Assembly (NCBI GenBank): GCA_028023455.1
Contig: JAQFVV010006842.1
Coordinates: forward strand, 174,693 to 238,692
DNA: 64,000 nt
DNA from: Epiperipatus broadwayi
Lineage: Eukaryota; Onychophora; Udeonychophora; Euonychophora; Peripatidae
Reading direction: 5' to 3'
Made by a program: the position numbers and the translations under genes. Position 1 is the first letter of the stretch. Each line of letters opens with the position of its first letter. Of the stretch, positions 23,055 through 34,560 are shown piece after piece. Below the pieces are notes generated by a model. It saw only the letters and a program-made list of their open reading frames with translations, had not been told where the DNA came from and searched no databases.

Positions 23055-25500
23055 GGGAAAGAGAGATAGAAGAAGAAGAGAAAAAGATAGAGAATTCAAT
23101 ACTATTAGAAAAAAACATTAATAAAAACAGAAAAAAAATTATATGCAAAGAAGAGTTTTAATATCAATAGGCATTAAAATGAATGTTATAAGCATATTGA
23201 AAACAGCAAGTTTGATATATGTCTTTCATTGGCAGTATTCTTTTTTCTAATACATTTAGTAATGATCTTAGATATTATACTAAAACCAAGATGTCACAAG
23301 ATTCTCCTATTATAACCACCCTATGTATATTTTCATTTTTAACACAAGTCACTTCCAGTTTATTTGTTAGACCCCACAATAGAGTGCAGTATTTTTTAAT
23401 GGTATCTGTTGAATTATGTATTCATTTTCTGAATGTCAAATGGCTAATTGTAATCCTAGTTTATGTACATGACAACCAAAATTACAGAAAATCAAGTGTA
23501 TGAAACTTAGAATGAAATTACATTAATCTGCTGGGGTTTTTTTTTGGTATTGAACTTTCTTTGAGGAAAGACATATTCTTAATGATTTTTTTTTCTAACT
23601 ACATATTTAAATAAATTTGAAATATTTATTTTTTACGGTACAGTAGAATTATAAAGGTAAATTATTATTATTTATAATGCATAAAACTCAATCATCTCAA
23701 TATAACAGGTTTCATCAAAAGATGTGAAGAATTTAACATTATATATATTTCATACACATATATTTTATGCTTTTTGGTTTAATTGTATGTAATTTATACA
23801 AATATTCAAAACTTTATACTTTATTTTTGGTAGATTAAATATTTGTTTTTAAATGCGTGAAAAGTATTTCGTACATTTTTTATAAGTTAGATTAGATATT
23901 AGTTATATATGCCAAACATAAAGTTTTATAATACTATTTCATTATCCATATGTTAAAGAATTTAATTTTTCTATTTTATAAATATTAGACTGTGCACATG
24001 CTATATCTTTTTTATTTCATCAGATATAAATTATACATTATTATAAACTACTTATATTTGGATTACGATATAGAAGATTAGGCTAAATTATCTCAGTCTA
24101 CTTCAATAAATGGTGGGTCACTGTTGTAAGCTGAACTATAACTATTATTGAATTTTTTAATATTGGTATATTGTAGAGGTTATTCAAGAGTATATATATA
24201 TGTAAGCAAAAATAATCAATAGATATCCGATAGTAGTGTCAAATTCTTTTTTAGCTTTTCTCTACTGGTGAACTGGATTACACATATCCACCAAGAAGTA
24301 ACATTTACTTCTATTATACTATTCGATTGATTGGTTTGAAAGGTTTGATGAGCCATACTTTGCACAATAAAAGATTTTCTGATCATAATCTCAAAAGTTT
24401 TACAAAATTTTAGAACGTATAAAAATTGATACTGATTTTAAAATGCCAAAATAATTAGAGAGATCATAATTTCTTGATAACAAGATCATTATGTTTCTAT
24501 AAGAAAAAAAAAGTTACTTAAAAAATAAGAATATCACTCAGAGTATACTTTAATAGCAACAAAAGTTCCACATTTTGCTATTTACTTTATTTTAAAAATA
24601 AGAATAGTTAGTATTTTTTTCTTATTCGTATTGCTTGGATGAACACACACTTAGTAAAATCTATGTAAATGTGTCTCCTCAATTCATTGTTAATATATAT
24701 TTAAATTTAATTTATTATAACCTTGATTTAAATACATACTATACATATAAACAAGCACTCATGTTATATATATATATCATTAAAAACCAATCAACACTTA
24801 GATAATCCCAATATCAATAACAATTAACAATTTCAAACTGTTGTCAAGGCAACCTCCTTTTAACTCATATATAAGTACCATATACTTGCATTTCAATAAA
24901 CAATAAATAATATATTCTAATAAATGTTTATCAATAAAAGATGAGCTATTATATGCTATATATTTTTGAATGTGAGGGGATCTTGGAGCAAAATGTAGAA
25001 CCGTTCATATCTCCATTGTATACAAAGTTTTTAAAAGAAAGTTGATCAATTATGTAGTTAAAGCTGTGAGGACATGAGAAATGAATACACAACAATGCCA
25101 TTAATAAAATGATTACTCAGTCACCATTCACAATAAAAGTAAAAACAATATTAATAAATATGATAAAAGTGACTAAAAATAGAAAAAAAAATTAATAAAA
25201 TTTTCAAAATATAGTTATAATTTTATTTTTAAGTCAGATTTGTTTCATAGATATTTAAAACAATACAAGAATTTTAGATAAAATTATCAGATATAAAACT
25301 TTGATTATTTTACATGTATACCCATATATATATATACACGCACGCAAACACACATATATATAGAGAGAGAGATTAGGTATTGAAACTTGAAGGAAAATAC
25401 CAAATGCAGATACTTCAAGTTCAACCCTAATAGCTTTTTATTGTAATAAAAGATTTGTAATATAAATATACAAGATGCTTTCGATCATATCGAACAACAC
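22020..25500. other. A+T-rich intronic sequence with microsatellite
   Basis: (TA)n followed by a long (GA)n tract at about 22996-23050; small (AT)n tracts near 24190, 24765 and 25325. An open frame of 94 codons at 23219-23503 (+) has no recognisable domain and no homologue I can name. I see no gene here. Confidence 0.5.
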
Positions 25501-26605
25501 TTTGAAATTGTCACTGAGACTTTTTGGAAATGGTTAAAAAGTGAAAGTACTGTGAGTAAATTTGACTATAGTGACTAGAAATGAAAGAGGTCACAGACAT
25601 GTAAAATTAGCAGGAAAAAAGAAGTAAATTACGAAAAAATGGAAATGGACATGGAAACATTGAAATGAAGAATTGAATTTTATTTTGCTTAATAGAAACT
25701 ACGTATCTCAAGATTATGGTGTTCTTAACAGATTCAACATGGGGAGCGATCACAGATTATTAAGATGTAAGATAAGTATTAATCCAAAACTATTACAACA
25801 GCTGATATTCCTAACTTTAAGAAGCATTCAGATGAACTTAAATTACAACTTGCTAATCCTTTTAAAACAAAGAAGACTTCGAAGATAATTCAAATCAACT
25901 GATATCAATAAGAATAAAATTAATATTCTAGCAATTGACTAGTATATTTTCAAGTGAAACAAAACTAAGTATAAAGAAAATAAGAGTAAAATATTGAACA
26001 ATGATCTATTACGAAGAAGTGAATACCTGGAGTTCTATAAAATGGTATGAAAAAGAGTTGATATAAAAAAATATACATATAAATTAATTGGCAAGAAAAG
26101 CTATAAAAGAGAATTAAAGTTTCAAAAGTATTAATTTTCACATTGGTATTATGAAAAAAAAAAACAGTAATAAGAAGAAAAGAAAAAAAATTATTACTAA
26201 AAAGAGGGATGAGATAATGAATCATGTGGAAAGAATTATATAGTAATAAAAATGAAAATAAATTAACCATTACAAATACTATTTCTTCTGAAATGTTAAT
26301 AATTTTAAATGAAAAAATGAGACCTGCAATTAAAGTTATGGAGAAGGAAAAATCTCAAGGAAAAGACAAAATTAAAAGAAGCAGGTGAAGAAATAGAAAA
26401 ATTGTTGGCAAAACCTATATATCAAATATCTATCACTTTTATATAAAATCTTTATAAAGATAATTACAACTCATTTATAGAAAATTGAGAATTCAGATCA
26501 CCCAAATTAATAAGTTGGATTTAAAGTATTTTAAGCACTGTAGTCAATAAATATAAGTTGCCATTATGCTTGGATTGTAGATTATGAAAAGGCATTTAAT
26601 GCTAT

Positions 26606-26925
26606 AAATGTTATATATAGAGCTCACAAATAAGCTCTTAACAAGCTTTGCAGAATATCCCCAACCCCAGACCAATTTCTGCTACTGGCTTCCTCAGTGA
26701 GGTGCAAGGATATTCAAGCATTAGATTAAAAATACCAGGACAAGCCCAACACTTTAGCTAATGGATAATTATTAAATAAGAAAATCTGAAATTTTCAGAC
26801 ATTCATATGTCTTCCAATCTAGCTATCTAACATAAATTACATTACTTGTATTACATTTGTATTACAATCTTGGTAAATTAGGTCATGTGACAAATGATTT
26901 GATTTCTTTGTAATGATATAAACAT
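26606..26925 (-). mobile_element. Hammerhead-bearing element inserted in LINE copy A
   Basis: Breaks the LINE between GCATTTAATGCTATAAA and AAACATTTCCACAGTG, with TATAAA at both junctions (possible short target duplication). It contains (minus sense) the conserved core region and an outer AAGAGCTTATTTGTGAGCTC-like end resembling the 17-kb element. Confidence 0.6.
26650..26712 (-). ncRNA. Degenerate hammerhead in the nested element
   Basis: Minus strand: ACCUCA then CUGAGGA, a weak stem II (AGCCAGUAGCA), GAAA, stem III AUUGGU, C17, UGGGGU. Inner stem I ACCUCA/UGGGGU is complete, which is a co-varied version of UCCUCA/UGGGGA. Core invariants are retained; stem II is nearly lost. Confidence 0.5.
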
Positions 26926-28443
26926 TTCCACAGTGAATAAAGCTCTGGACGATGAAGATGTAGACACAGGATAATGTCATAGACTAAAAAATATTCATCA
27001 GAATGCAGCAGGAGTATTAACATTACATGGTGGTACTAAAATAAGCATATGACTGAGATTCCACACTCCCAAAACTTTTGACAGGGACTTTTACAGAAAA
27101 AAAATTGTAGATTAAAAGTAAAAGCCGTGAAAATAAAATTATATGGAGATTATTAAGTTATCTAGAATAGCAGATGATGTGATTGTTTTTGTAAATGATA
27201 CTCCAGAGCTTCAGGAAAGGTTGCAAGAATTATCAGAGGAAAACAAAACAAAAAAAAAGGACTGAAGATAAATATGAAAAAGATTAAAATATTGTTATTC
27301 AATGGATTTTCTCAGAAAAAAAAAACGATAATCATTAATTAGAAGTTAATAACAGCAAATATGTTGATGAGATTATTAATACAAATGGAAATATAATAGA
27401 TAAACATTAATAATAAACTTAGATGGAATGTTTTTGGTGGAAATAACTTCATATTAAAAAGAAATAGATGTGTGGATGTGAGACCAAGATATTTAACAAA
27501 AACACAATATAGATTTCAAACAACTTAATGAAAATATGGAGAGATGTATATTGGGAGTAACAAGAAGAGATAAAAAATGATATACATGTGTAAAAGAACA
27601 AATATTATTAATATCAGTGAAAGAATTAAGAGGTTAAAATAGAGGTGAGCTGGACATACTACTGAAAATGACAAGAAATGGATAGTTGAAGTCTTAAACT
27701 GGATCCCAGAAATTGTAAAAAACCTAGAAGGACAGCACATGAATGAAATGGATGAATGAGGAAGTTTGCTGATGCAATGTAGAAAAAAGAGACTACAGAT
27801 GTTCAAAAAGTGGATTAAATTTGAAAAAACTTTCATTCTGTCATGGCTCAATCATGGTTTAAAATGATAACTACAAATAGTGGCAATCTCTGATAATGAG
27901 AAAATGATTATAGTTACAAGTTTGCATTATCTTGAAGAAATATTCATGAAATTCTGAATCTATCTGATGAAAAATATTCTGGATTAAAAAACAAAATGGC
28001 AATGGCTATGTTAAAATAATTATAAAAACTACAGAATATCTCTAAGGCATTATATCTTTGCTCATGATCAAATACCATGGCAACACTCTTCACAGTTTTC
28101 TGAAAGAGAAAGATTTATAGAATAAAAGCTTACAAAACAATAAAACAAACAAACAAACAAACAAAAAAGGCCTAACAGTACCAAAGTTGGGCACAATCAA
28201 TTGATCCCGAGTCCTAAAGTTTGGCACTTTACCATAGCAGCAAATTATGCAAATCAAAATGATATAATAATAACTATTTTCTATTAATGTAAATATATCA
28301 CATGATCACCATCTCTATATTAGCACATAATTTGTTGTAAACAAAGGCAAAACTCCCCATACAGTAGTGCCACCCTGTGCCAAACAGAGCAATCAATGGA
28401 TGCCAGAAGGCTTGTGCATAAAATCCCTATCTAGTGCCTACTC

Positions 28444-28502
28444 ATCCAATATCCCCAGACTAGTTTCTGGCTTGTGGCCATCATCAGTGAGGAGCCTTGG
28501 AT
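28444..28502 (-). ncRNA. Type-I hammerhead ribozyme (minus copy)
   Basis: Minus strand: AUCCAA, loop GGC, UCCUCA, CUGAUGA (rc of 28481-28487), stem II UGGC/GCCA with loop CACAA, GAAA, palindromic ACUAGU, C17, UGGGGA, loop UA, UUGGAU. Both stem I helices are 6 bp and perfect apart from one wobble. All core invariants are present; 10.1/11.1 is U-A instead of G-C. Confidence 0.75.
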
Positions 28503-28811
28503 CTGAGAGCACTGCACCTAGATCTTAGGATCTAATGCAACCCTCCAGCAGCCACCTTTTAACTCTACTTTACTACAAAACTATGAGAATGAAATTGAAA
28601 ACATTGTTAATATCTTCAATCTAAGCTCAATAGCTTATATAGTCATATGGGTCTGAACTCAAATCAGCACCCTTACATTTTGGTGTCTTTGGCTCTTAAA
28701 CAACCATAGCCACCACTATCCTATTAGGCAGGATTGGTGTTAAACCATCAAACATCACATGATCACTATCTCTATACTAGCACATAATTTGTTGTAAACA
28801 AAGGCTCTCAG

Positions 28812-28870
28812 ATCCAAGGCTCCTCACTGATGATGGCCACAAGCCAGAAACTAGTCTGGGGATATTGGAT
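28812..28870 (+). ncRNA. Type-I hammerhead ribozyme (plus copy)
   Basis: Same sequence as the minus copy at 28444-28502: core CUGAUGA at 28827-28833, stem II UGGC/GCCA, GAAA, ACUAGU, predicted cleavage after 28856. Both stem I helices are intact. Confidence 0.75.
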
Positions 28871-29574
28871 GAGTAGGCACTAGATACGGATTTTATGCAC
28901 AAGCCTTCTGGCATCCATTGATTGCTCTGTTTGGCACAGGGTGGCACTACTGTATGGGGAGTTTTGCCTTTGTTTAATGTAAATATAGGCAGGTATTGTT
29001 TTTTCCTCCATAATTACACCATCAACAGCATCTAACCTTTAAAAAAAAATGCTGTGATTATATCTTAAATATGAAATTAGAAATAATCAAACCTGAAAAA
29101 AGGTATAAAAATAGCATGCTATTAAAAAAATACAATATAGAACCCTGAGCCTTATTAAAAAATAGATATTAAATAAATGAAAATATTAAAATTTAAAACA
29201 TAATGCTTCAAATGCAATTGTTTAATACAATTCATTCCAAAATGAGACAAAAAACTTTCTACACATAAATTTGTTCCAGTTTAAAAAAGGTAGTGTAACT
29301 TTGAAGTTAAACATATTCCTGAAAAAAAAAAAAAAAACAAAAACCCAACAACAATGGCAGCTGCTATTAATTTACAGAAGCCAAAATATTTGAGTATCGA
29401 AAATATCTTCATTATGAATGATTTGATTTAACTAAAAAAAGCCAATTCTAGTTACAGCAAAGAACACTATTTTTCAAGATGCTTTCAAATTTTAAAGGAA
29501 AATAGGTATCAGAAAGCTATATATATATATAATTAACTATGAACATCAAAACACTACATTAAAAACATTATGTA

Positions 29575-29810
29575 ACTCTGAAATTTGTTCATCAAGTACT
29601 TAGTACATAATTAAATGCAAAGGATTTTCACATATGTACTGTACTAATTTTATATAAGCTCAACGATGCTGTGTTGAGTATAGGAAAACTCTCAAATTCA
29701 AACACAACATAGAGACTTTATAAAAATAAGAGCTGTTGTCTTACCTTTAACCTAAATTCTGATTTATATAAGCCAATCTGAAGCATCTTGGTTTGAGAGA
29801 GTAAAGATGT
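29575..29810 (+). repeat. Half copy of the 31-kb fold-back family
   Basis: Matches the left arm of 31030-31460: CATCAAGTACTTAGTACATA, TTTCACATATGTACTG, AAAACTCTCAAATTCAAAC, ACTTTATAAAAATAAGAG and AAGCCAATCTGAAGCATCTT in order. It lies just upstream of LINE copy B, while the full fold-back lies just downstream. Confidence 0.7.
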
Positions 29811-29884
29811 TATTCTGTTCACTTTTATATCCATTAGTTTCTTTCATATACTAATATATGTAGAATCTTTCAATTTACTACAAT

Positions 29885-31004
29885 TCAATTTTAAGAATTA
29901 ATAAAAATTATGTAACAAATGGATATGAGTTGCCATTATGCTTTGGATTTGTAGATTATGAAAAGGCATTTGATTCTATAAACATTTCTTTAGTGATTAA
30001 AGCATTGGATCATCAAGGTATAAATCCAGGATATTGTCATATTTTAAAGAATATTTATAAAAATGCAACAGCAACAATTAGATTACATAATGATACCAGG
30101 AAAGTCAACATTGAGAAGGGTGTAAGACAGGGTGACTATATATCTCCAAAACATTTTACGCAGTGCTGCAAAAAATATTTTGTGGATTAAAATGGGAAGC
30201 TAAATGAGTGAAAGTAAATGGATATTATGTAAGTCATTTAGATTTTGCAGATGATGTAGTTGTTTTTGCAAATAATGCTTTAGAGCTGCAGGAAATGTTG
30301 CAGGAGTTATCAGATGAAAGTAGGAATAAAGATAAATGTTAAAAAAACTAAAGTAATGTTTACTGGATTTTATCAAAATATAAAAATAAAGATTGATTAC
30401 GATGAGTTAGAAGAAGTTAATAGCTACAAATGCCATGGTCAGATTATTAATACAGATGGAAACATAATGGATGAAATTAATCATAGAATTAAACTTGTTT
30501 GGAGTGCTTTTGGTAGAAATAACTTGATACTAAAAGGAAATATGCCTATGTATTTGAAAAGGTAGGTTTTTAATAAATGTGTTTTACCAGTTCTTACTTA
30601 TGGATCTGAGACTTGGACACTTAATAGAAGAGCAATACAGAGACTTCAGACCACTCAAAAAAATATGGAGAGATACATGTTGGGAGTAACAAGAAGAGAA
30701 TGAAAATGCACTATATGGGTAAGAGAACAAACAGGTGTTGCTGACCTCATTGAAAAAATTAAAAAACTGGGGTTGGGCTGGACATATTGCTAGAAGAGAT
30801 GAGATAATAGTTGGACAATTTAAATCTTAAACTGAGTTCCAAGAGATTGTAAAAGAGCCAGAAAGAGACCACATGTGAGATGGATGGATGAAATAAGAAA
30901 GTGTACAGGGGTGATGTGAAAAATAGAAGCTAAAGATCAAGAAGATGGATTAAACTTGGAGAGACCTTCACCCTACAATGGATTGACAATGGTTGATGAT
31001 GATG
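29885..31004 (+). mobile_element. RTE-type LINE, copy B, 5'-truncated
   Basis: Carries RT motif A FVDYEKAFDS, motif B VRQGDYISPK, motif C DFADDVVVFA (one frame over), then MKVGIKINVKKTKVMFTGF, the conserved SYKCHGQIINTDG region and VLPVLTYGSETWTLN. It ends in GGATTGACAATGGTTGATG and a short (GAT)n, the usual RTE-type 3' terminus. Frameshifts occur near 30190, 30315 and 30565. The endonuclease domain is missing. Confidence 0.9.
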
Positions 31005-31029
31005 ATGTAACACTAAAATTTATTTATCA

Positions 31030-31460
31030 AGTGCATAGTACCTGTATAATTAAAAAGGATTTTCACCTTTTCATATATGTGCTGAACTAATGTTATATAA
31101 GTTCTATGATGCTGTGCTGAATACAGGAAAACTCCCAAACCCTAACACAAGATAAAAACTTTATAAAGATAAGAGTAGCCATCTTATCTTTAACCTAAAT
31201 TCAGATTTATATAAGCCAATCTGAAGCATCTTGGTTAAAGTGAATAGAGTAACATCTTCATTTTCTCAAAACAAGATGCTTCAGATTGGCTTACATAAAA
31301 CAGAATTTAGATTAAAAATAATATGCTGTTCTTATCTTTATAAAGTCTCTATCTTGTGTTGGGTTTGAGTTTTCCTGTACTCAACATAGTATTGTTGAGC
31401 TATTATAAAATTAGTACAGCACATATGTGAAAAGGCAAAAATCCTTTCTATTTAATTAAA
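31030..31460. repeat. Fold-back element with arms of about 185 bp
   Basis: Left arm about 31051-31235, right arm about 31271-31460. AAGCCAATCTGAAGCATCTT pairs with AAGATGCTTCAGATTGGCTT, ACACAAGATAAAAACTTTAT with its complement, and CATATATGTGCTG with CAGCACATATGTG. The spacer is about 35 bp. Confidence 0.85.
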
Positions 31461-31639
31461 AAAATTAGTAATAAAAAAAAGTTTTATTATTATTATTTTT
31501 AAAAAATTGAGTTTAAATTCATAACTTTTGTGTTTAAATCTAAAATCATCCACAAACAGCTTACACAATGCTTTTCAGAAGCAAATTCTATTTTACGCCA
31601 GTATTATTATAGTCACACATAATGAGTAGATATTAGATG

Positions 31640-31917
31640 GTAGTTCCAATTAGATCTATATTTAGTACTATTCACTACATATTCCTAGATTACTTTTTGT
31701 CTAATGGTTTTCATCATTGAAGAGTTTGGATCCTATAGCAGACTTGATCTAAAAAACTGAGAAGCACTAGATCCAGGTCTAAGTTCATTGATGAAAGTCA
31801 TAATCTAAAAAGTAGTCTGGAAATATAAATAGAATAATACTGAATATAAGATTTAATTAAGACTACTATCTAGTATTTAATGATTACTCAAGCTTGAATA
31901 GGTGGCAGCACTGAAAT
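31640..31917. repeat. Diverged head-to-head copy of the 457-bp hammerhead family
   Basis: Left half (minus sense) and right half (plus sense) keep the element's order around a centre near 31750. Core equivalents read AATGATGA (minus) and TTGATGA (plus), so C3 is lost in both. AGTAGTCTGGAAATATAAAT corresponds to stem III, C17 and stem I. The right half abuts the start of the LINE at 31.92 kb. Confidence 0.55.
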
Positions 31918-31919
31918 GA

Positions 31920-34560
31920 TTTATAGTGAATGATAAGAATAAGTTGGAAGAGTATAAAATACAAGTTGAAGAAATTATGGAAGAGTGGGTTGGGGATGAG
32001 TATAAGGACTGGTGTAAAGAAATAGAAAAAGTGGCAAATAGGTTTTTAGGTAAGAATATTCAGAAGAATAAAAGTAATAAAAAAATGAGAACTAGTAAAA
32101 GTGTAAAAGAGAGGAAAGAAGCATGTAGAGATTATAAGTGTGCTAATAAAAATAAAGAAAGTGAAAAAGATATTAATGCTAAATGGGAAAAGTATTTAGA
32201 AAAAAAGAAGTTAGCTAAAATAGATAATTATAGAGAAAGAATGAAATTGAATAGTAAATTGTTGGAGGATATTAATAAAAGTGGAAGAGATGGGAGTAAA
32301 AAATTTTGGAATTACATTAAAAGGAGGAATGTAGGGGAGAGAGAGATAGTATTACTAGATGATGAGGGAATAGAGTGTAGCTCTAGAGAAGATTTAGAGA
32401 TAATCTTAAATAGATATGTAATGAATATAGAAAAGATGTTAGATGTGAATGATAGAGTGATAGAAAACATGAAAGCATATAGTAATGGGAATATTAGGTT
32501 TTCAGAAAATGAACTGAATGAGGTAGAGAAGAAATTGAAAAAAGATGGATGGGCAGCAGAGATGGTAATGAATTTAGGATATAGGGCAAAAGTAAAGTTA
32601 TTATCTTGTTTTAATAAAATGGCTCAGAATAGAGTTTTCTCAAGTAGTGGGAGTAATACAAGAGTAAGATTATTATTTAAAGGAAAGAGTAAGGATCATA
32701 GAAAGTTGAATAATTATAGACCAATAGCGGTAACATCAGTTTTATATAAAGTTTTCTCATATATGGTGGCTAGAAGAGTTGTAAAATGGATGGAAGGGAA
32801 TAATGTAGTGGTGGAAATGCAAGGAGGTCTTAGATTAGCTAGGCATATAGGAGATAGTTTATTTGTAGTTACAGGTAAACAGTTATATATGAGTTTTATA
32901 GATATAGAGAAGGCATATGATAGAGTAAATAGAAATAGATTATGGATAAGTTTAGCAAATTTGGGAATGGATGAATCTTTAATAGATATTATTAAGAAAT
33001 TATATGAAAATAATTATTATATATATCAATTAGGGAATATAGAACCAGTTAAAGTTAAGAATGGGGTGGGGCTAAGGCAAGGATGCCCTATATCACCTAT
33101 TTTGTTTGTGCTGCATTTGAGTGAAATGGAAAGAGCAATAGAAAGATTAGGAAGAGGAATAGAGATACCGTTAATAGGTAGTAAGGGAGTATATATTTTG
33201 TCAGGTCTTTTTTTGCGGATGATATATTTTTGTGTGCAGAAAGAAGAGAAGATATGGAAGTTATGTTGAGGATATGTGCAAGGGTTGGTAAAGAGATGGG
33301 GATTAAATTTAGTGAAGAAAAATCAAATATAATGATGGTTAATACTGGGGAAAGAGAAAAGGTAGAATTTTTATTGGAAGATATTAAGTTAAGTGTGGTG
33401 AATAGATATAGTTATTTGGGAATTATTTTAAGTAATCAGAAAAATTATTTGGATGAATGGGAGAAAAAATTGATAAATGAAGCAAAGAAAAGAAAGAGAT
33501 TGATAAAGAAATTAACAGTGTTTTCATATAATAAATATGATGTAGTTAGAATTATATGGAAAGGAGTTGCAGTAACAGGGTTAACATATGCTAATGATGC
33601 ATTATATATTAGTAAAGAGGTATTAAATTACTTAGAAAAAGTTCAAAGGGAAGTAGGAAGACATGCATTGGATGCAGATGTATGGACAGCAAAAGAGGCA
33701 ATTCAAGGAGAAATGGGATGGTCAAGTTTTCATATGAGAGATGCAAAAAGTAAATTGAAAATGTTTGGTAGATTGCAGTTTATGGATAATAAAAGAATAG
33801 CTAAAATAGTATTTAATTGGGTTATGAGTAAAGGGCAGGTAACAAGATGGGTGAGAAAGGTAATGCGGTATGCAAAAGATTTGGATAAAGAATTTATATC
33901 AGTATATTTGTACAAAAGATGGGATGATTATGTTAAGAGGATTGTTGTAGTAGTAAGGAATGGGATAAAAGAACAGATTTATTAATAAAAAATAGGGAAT
34001 TAGAGAGATGGAGAAATAGTATGGAGAGTAAAAAGAGTTTAAATATATATAGAAATAAACAGAATATTAGATGTGAGTTAATATATGATAATAGTAAGGA
34101 AAGTAGTTTATTATTTAAGGCTCAAACGGGATCTTTAGCTACAAGAGAATATACATGTAAATAGAAAAAAATGGGTGATTTATTTTGTAAATTATGTAAG
34201 GAAGGAATAAAAAATATTAGGCATTTGTTAATTGAATGTAAATGCTTGAAAAAAGAAAGGGTACATATAATGAAGTTATGGAAGAATAAATATGAAAAAA
34301 GTGATTATACAGAAAGTGAATTATTGGTTTTTATGCTGGGTTTGGGAAAAGATAAAGAGGATTTAGATATAAAGGTTATAGATTTGACAAAGATTATGTT
34401 GTGGAAATGGAATGGAGCAGAATATGGGAAAATTTAGAGTGGGGAATGGAAAATAAAGTGGCTAACAGGTTTCTCTGTACATAATTGCTGAGAGATTCTT
34501 GACTTCGTTTAAGGAGAAGCTACAGTACATCACATCACAACACATTGCTTCTGTAAAATT
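31920..34560 (+). mobile_element. Purine-rich LINE, nearly intact RT region, 5'-truncated
   Basis: A long plus-strand reading frame with strong A/G bias. The 5' end abuts a degenerate hammerhead element; the 3' region after 34437 ends near ATCACATCACAACACATTG. It differs from the RTE copies in sequence and in having a C-terminal cysteine/histidine motif. It may belong to a CR1/Jockey-like or related clade; I cannot place it by eye. Confidence 0.85.
31926..34437 (+). pseudogene. LINE reverse transcriptase ORF with two frameshifts and one stop
   Basis: 31926-33269 encodes an N-terminal lysine/glutamate-rich region, then the RT: RPIAVTSVLYKVFSYMVARR (fingers), FIDIEKAYDRVNR (motif A, catalytic D) and GLRQGCPISPILF (motif B). 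The frame is then lost in a T-run at about 33209-33215, exactly at motif C: FFADDIFLCAE (two catalytic aspartates) is read one frame over and continues as 33230-33985 with YLGIILSNQKN, the thumb-like region, and GEMGWSSFHMRDAKSKL. A further shift near 33970 leads through KSLNIYRNKQNIRCELIYD and TGSLATREYTCK, then a stop at about 34161. Then comes FCKLCKEGIKNIRHLLIEC (34171-34437), a CxxC...H...C zinc-knuckle-like motif. Damage is light, so the insertion is fairly recent. Confidence 0.85.

Larger units (their letters stand above)
25540..27870 (+). mobile_element. RTE-type LINE, copy A, degenerate, interrupted by a hammerhead element
   Basis: Endonuclease remnants: ITKKWKWTW and VLNRFNMGSDHRLLRCK (25673-25790), the GSDHR motif of AP-type endonucleases. 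Then linker pieces (AGEEIEKLL near 26380), RT motif A remnant DYEKAFN near 26580, interrupted at about 26606-26925, resuming at ALDDEDVD, then the FVNDTPELQERLQELSEEN region (27190) and a 3' end near 27850. Many stops and frameshifts. The short ORFs here are fragments or shadows. Confidence 0.85.
28298..28973. mobile_element. Head-to-head hammerhead element with 14-bp target duplication
   Basis: A 676-bp insertion between exact copies of TTAATGTAAATATA (28284-28297 and 28974-28987). It contains a full minus-oriented unit (28301-28757), then the start of a second unit in the same orientation (CATGATCAC recurs at 28758, 457 bp later), then an inverted plus-oriented segment (28804-28973). So it preserves a tandem junction and an inversion. 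Hammerheads lie at 28444-28502 (-) and 28812-28870 (+). Confidence 0.85.

Noticed and set aside
22912-23148. 78-codon minus-strand ORF with serine/leucine and isoleucine/tyrosine runs
   Set aside because: It is the (GA)n and (TA)n microsatellite read through.
23219-23503. 94-codon plus-strand ORF with hydrophobic stretches
   Set aside because: No recognisable family, no splice or promoter context, A+T-rich composition like its surroundings; could arise by chance.
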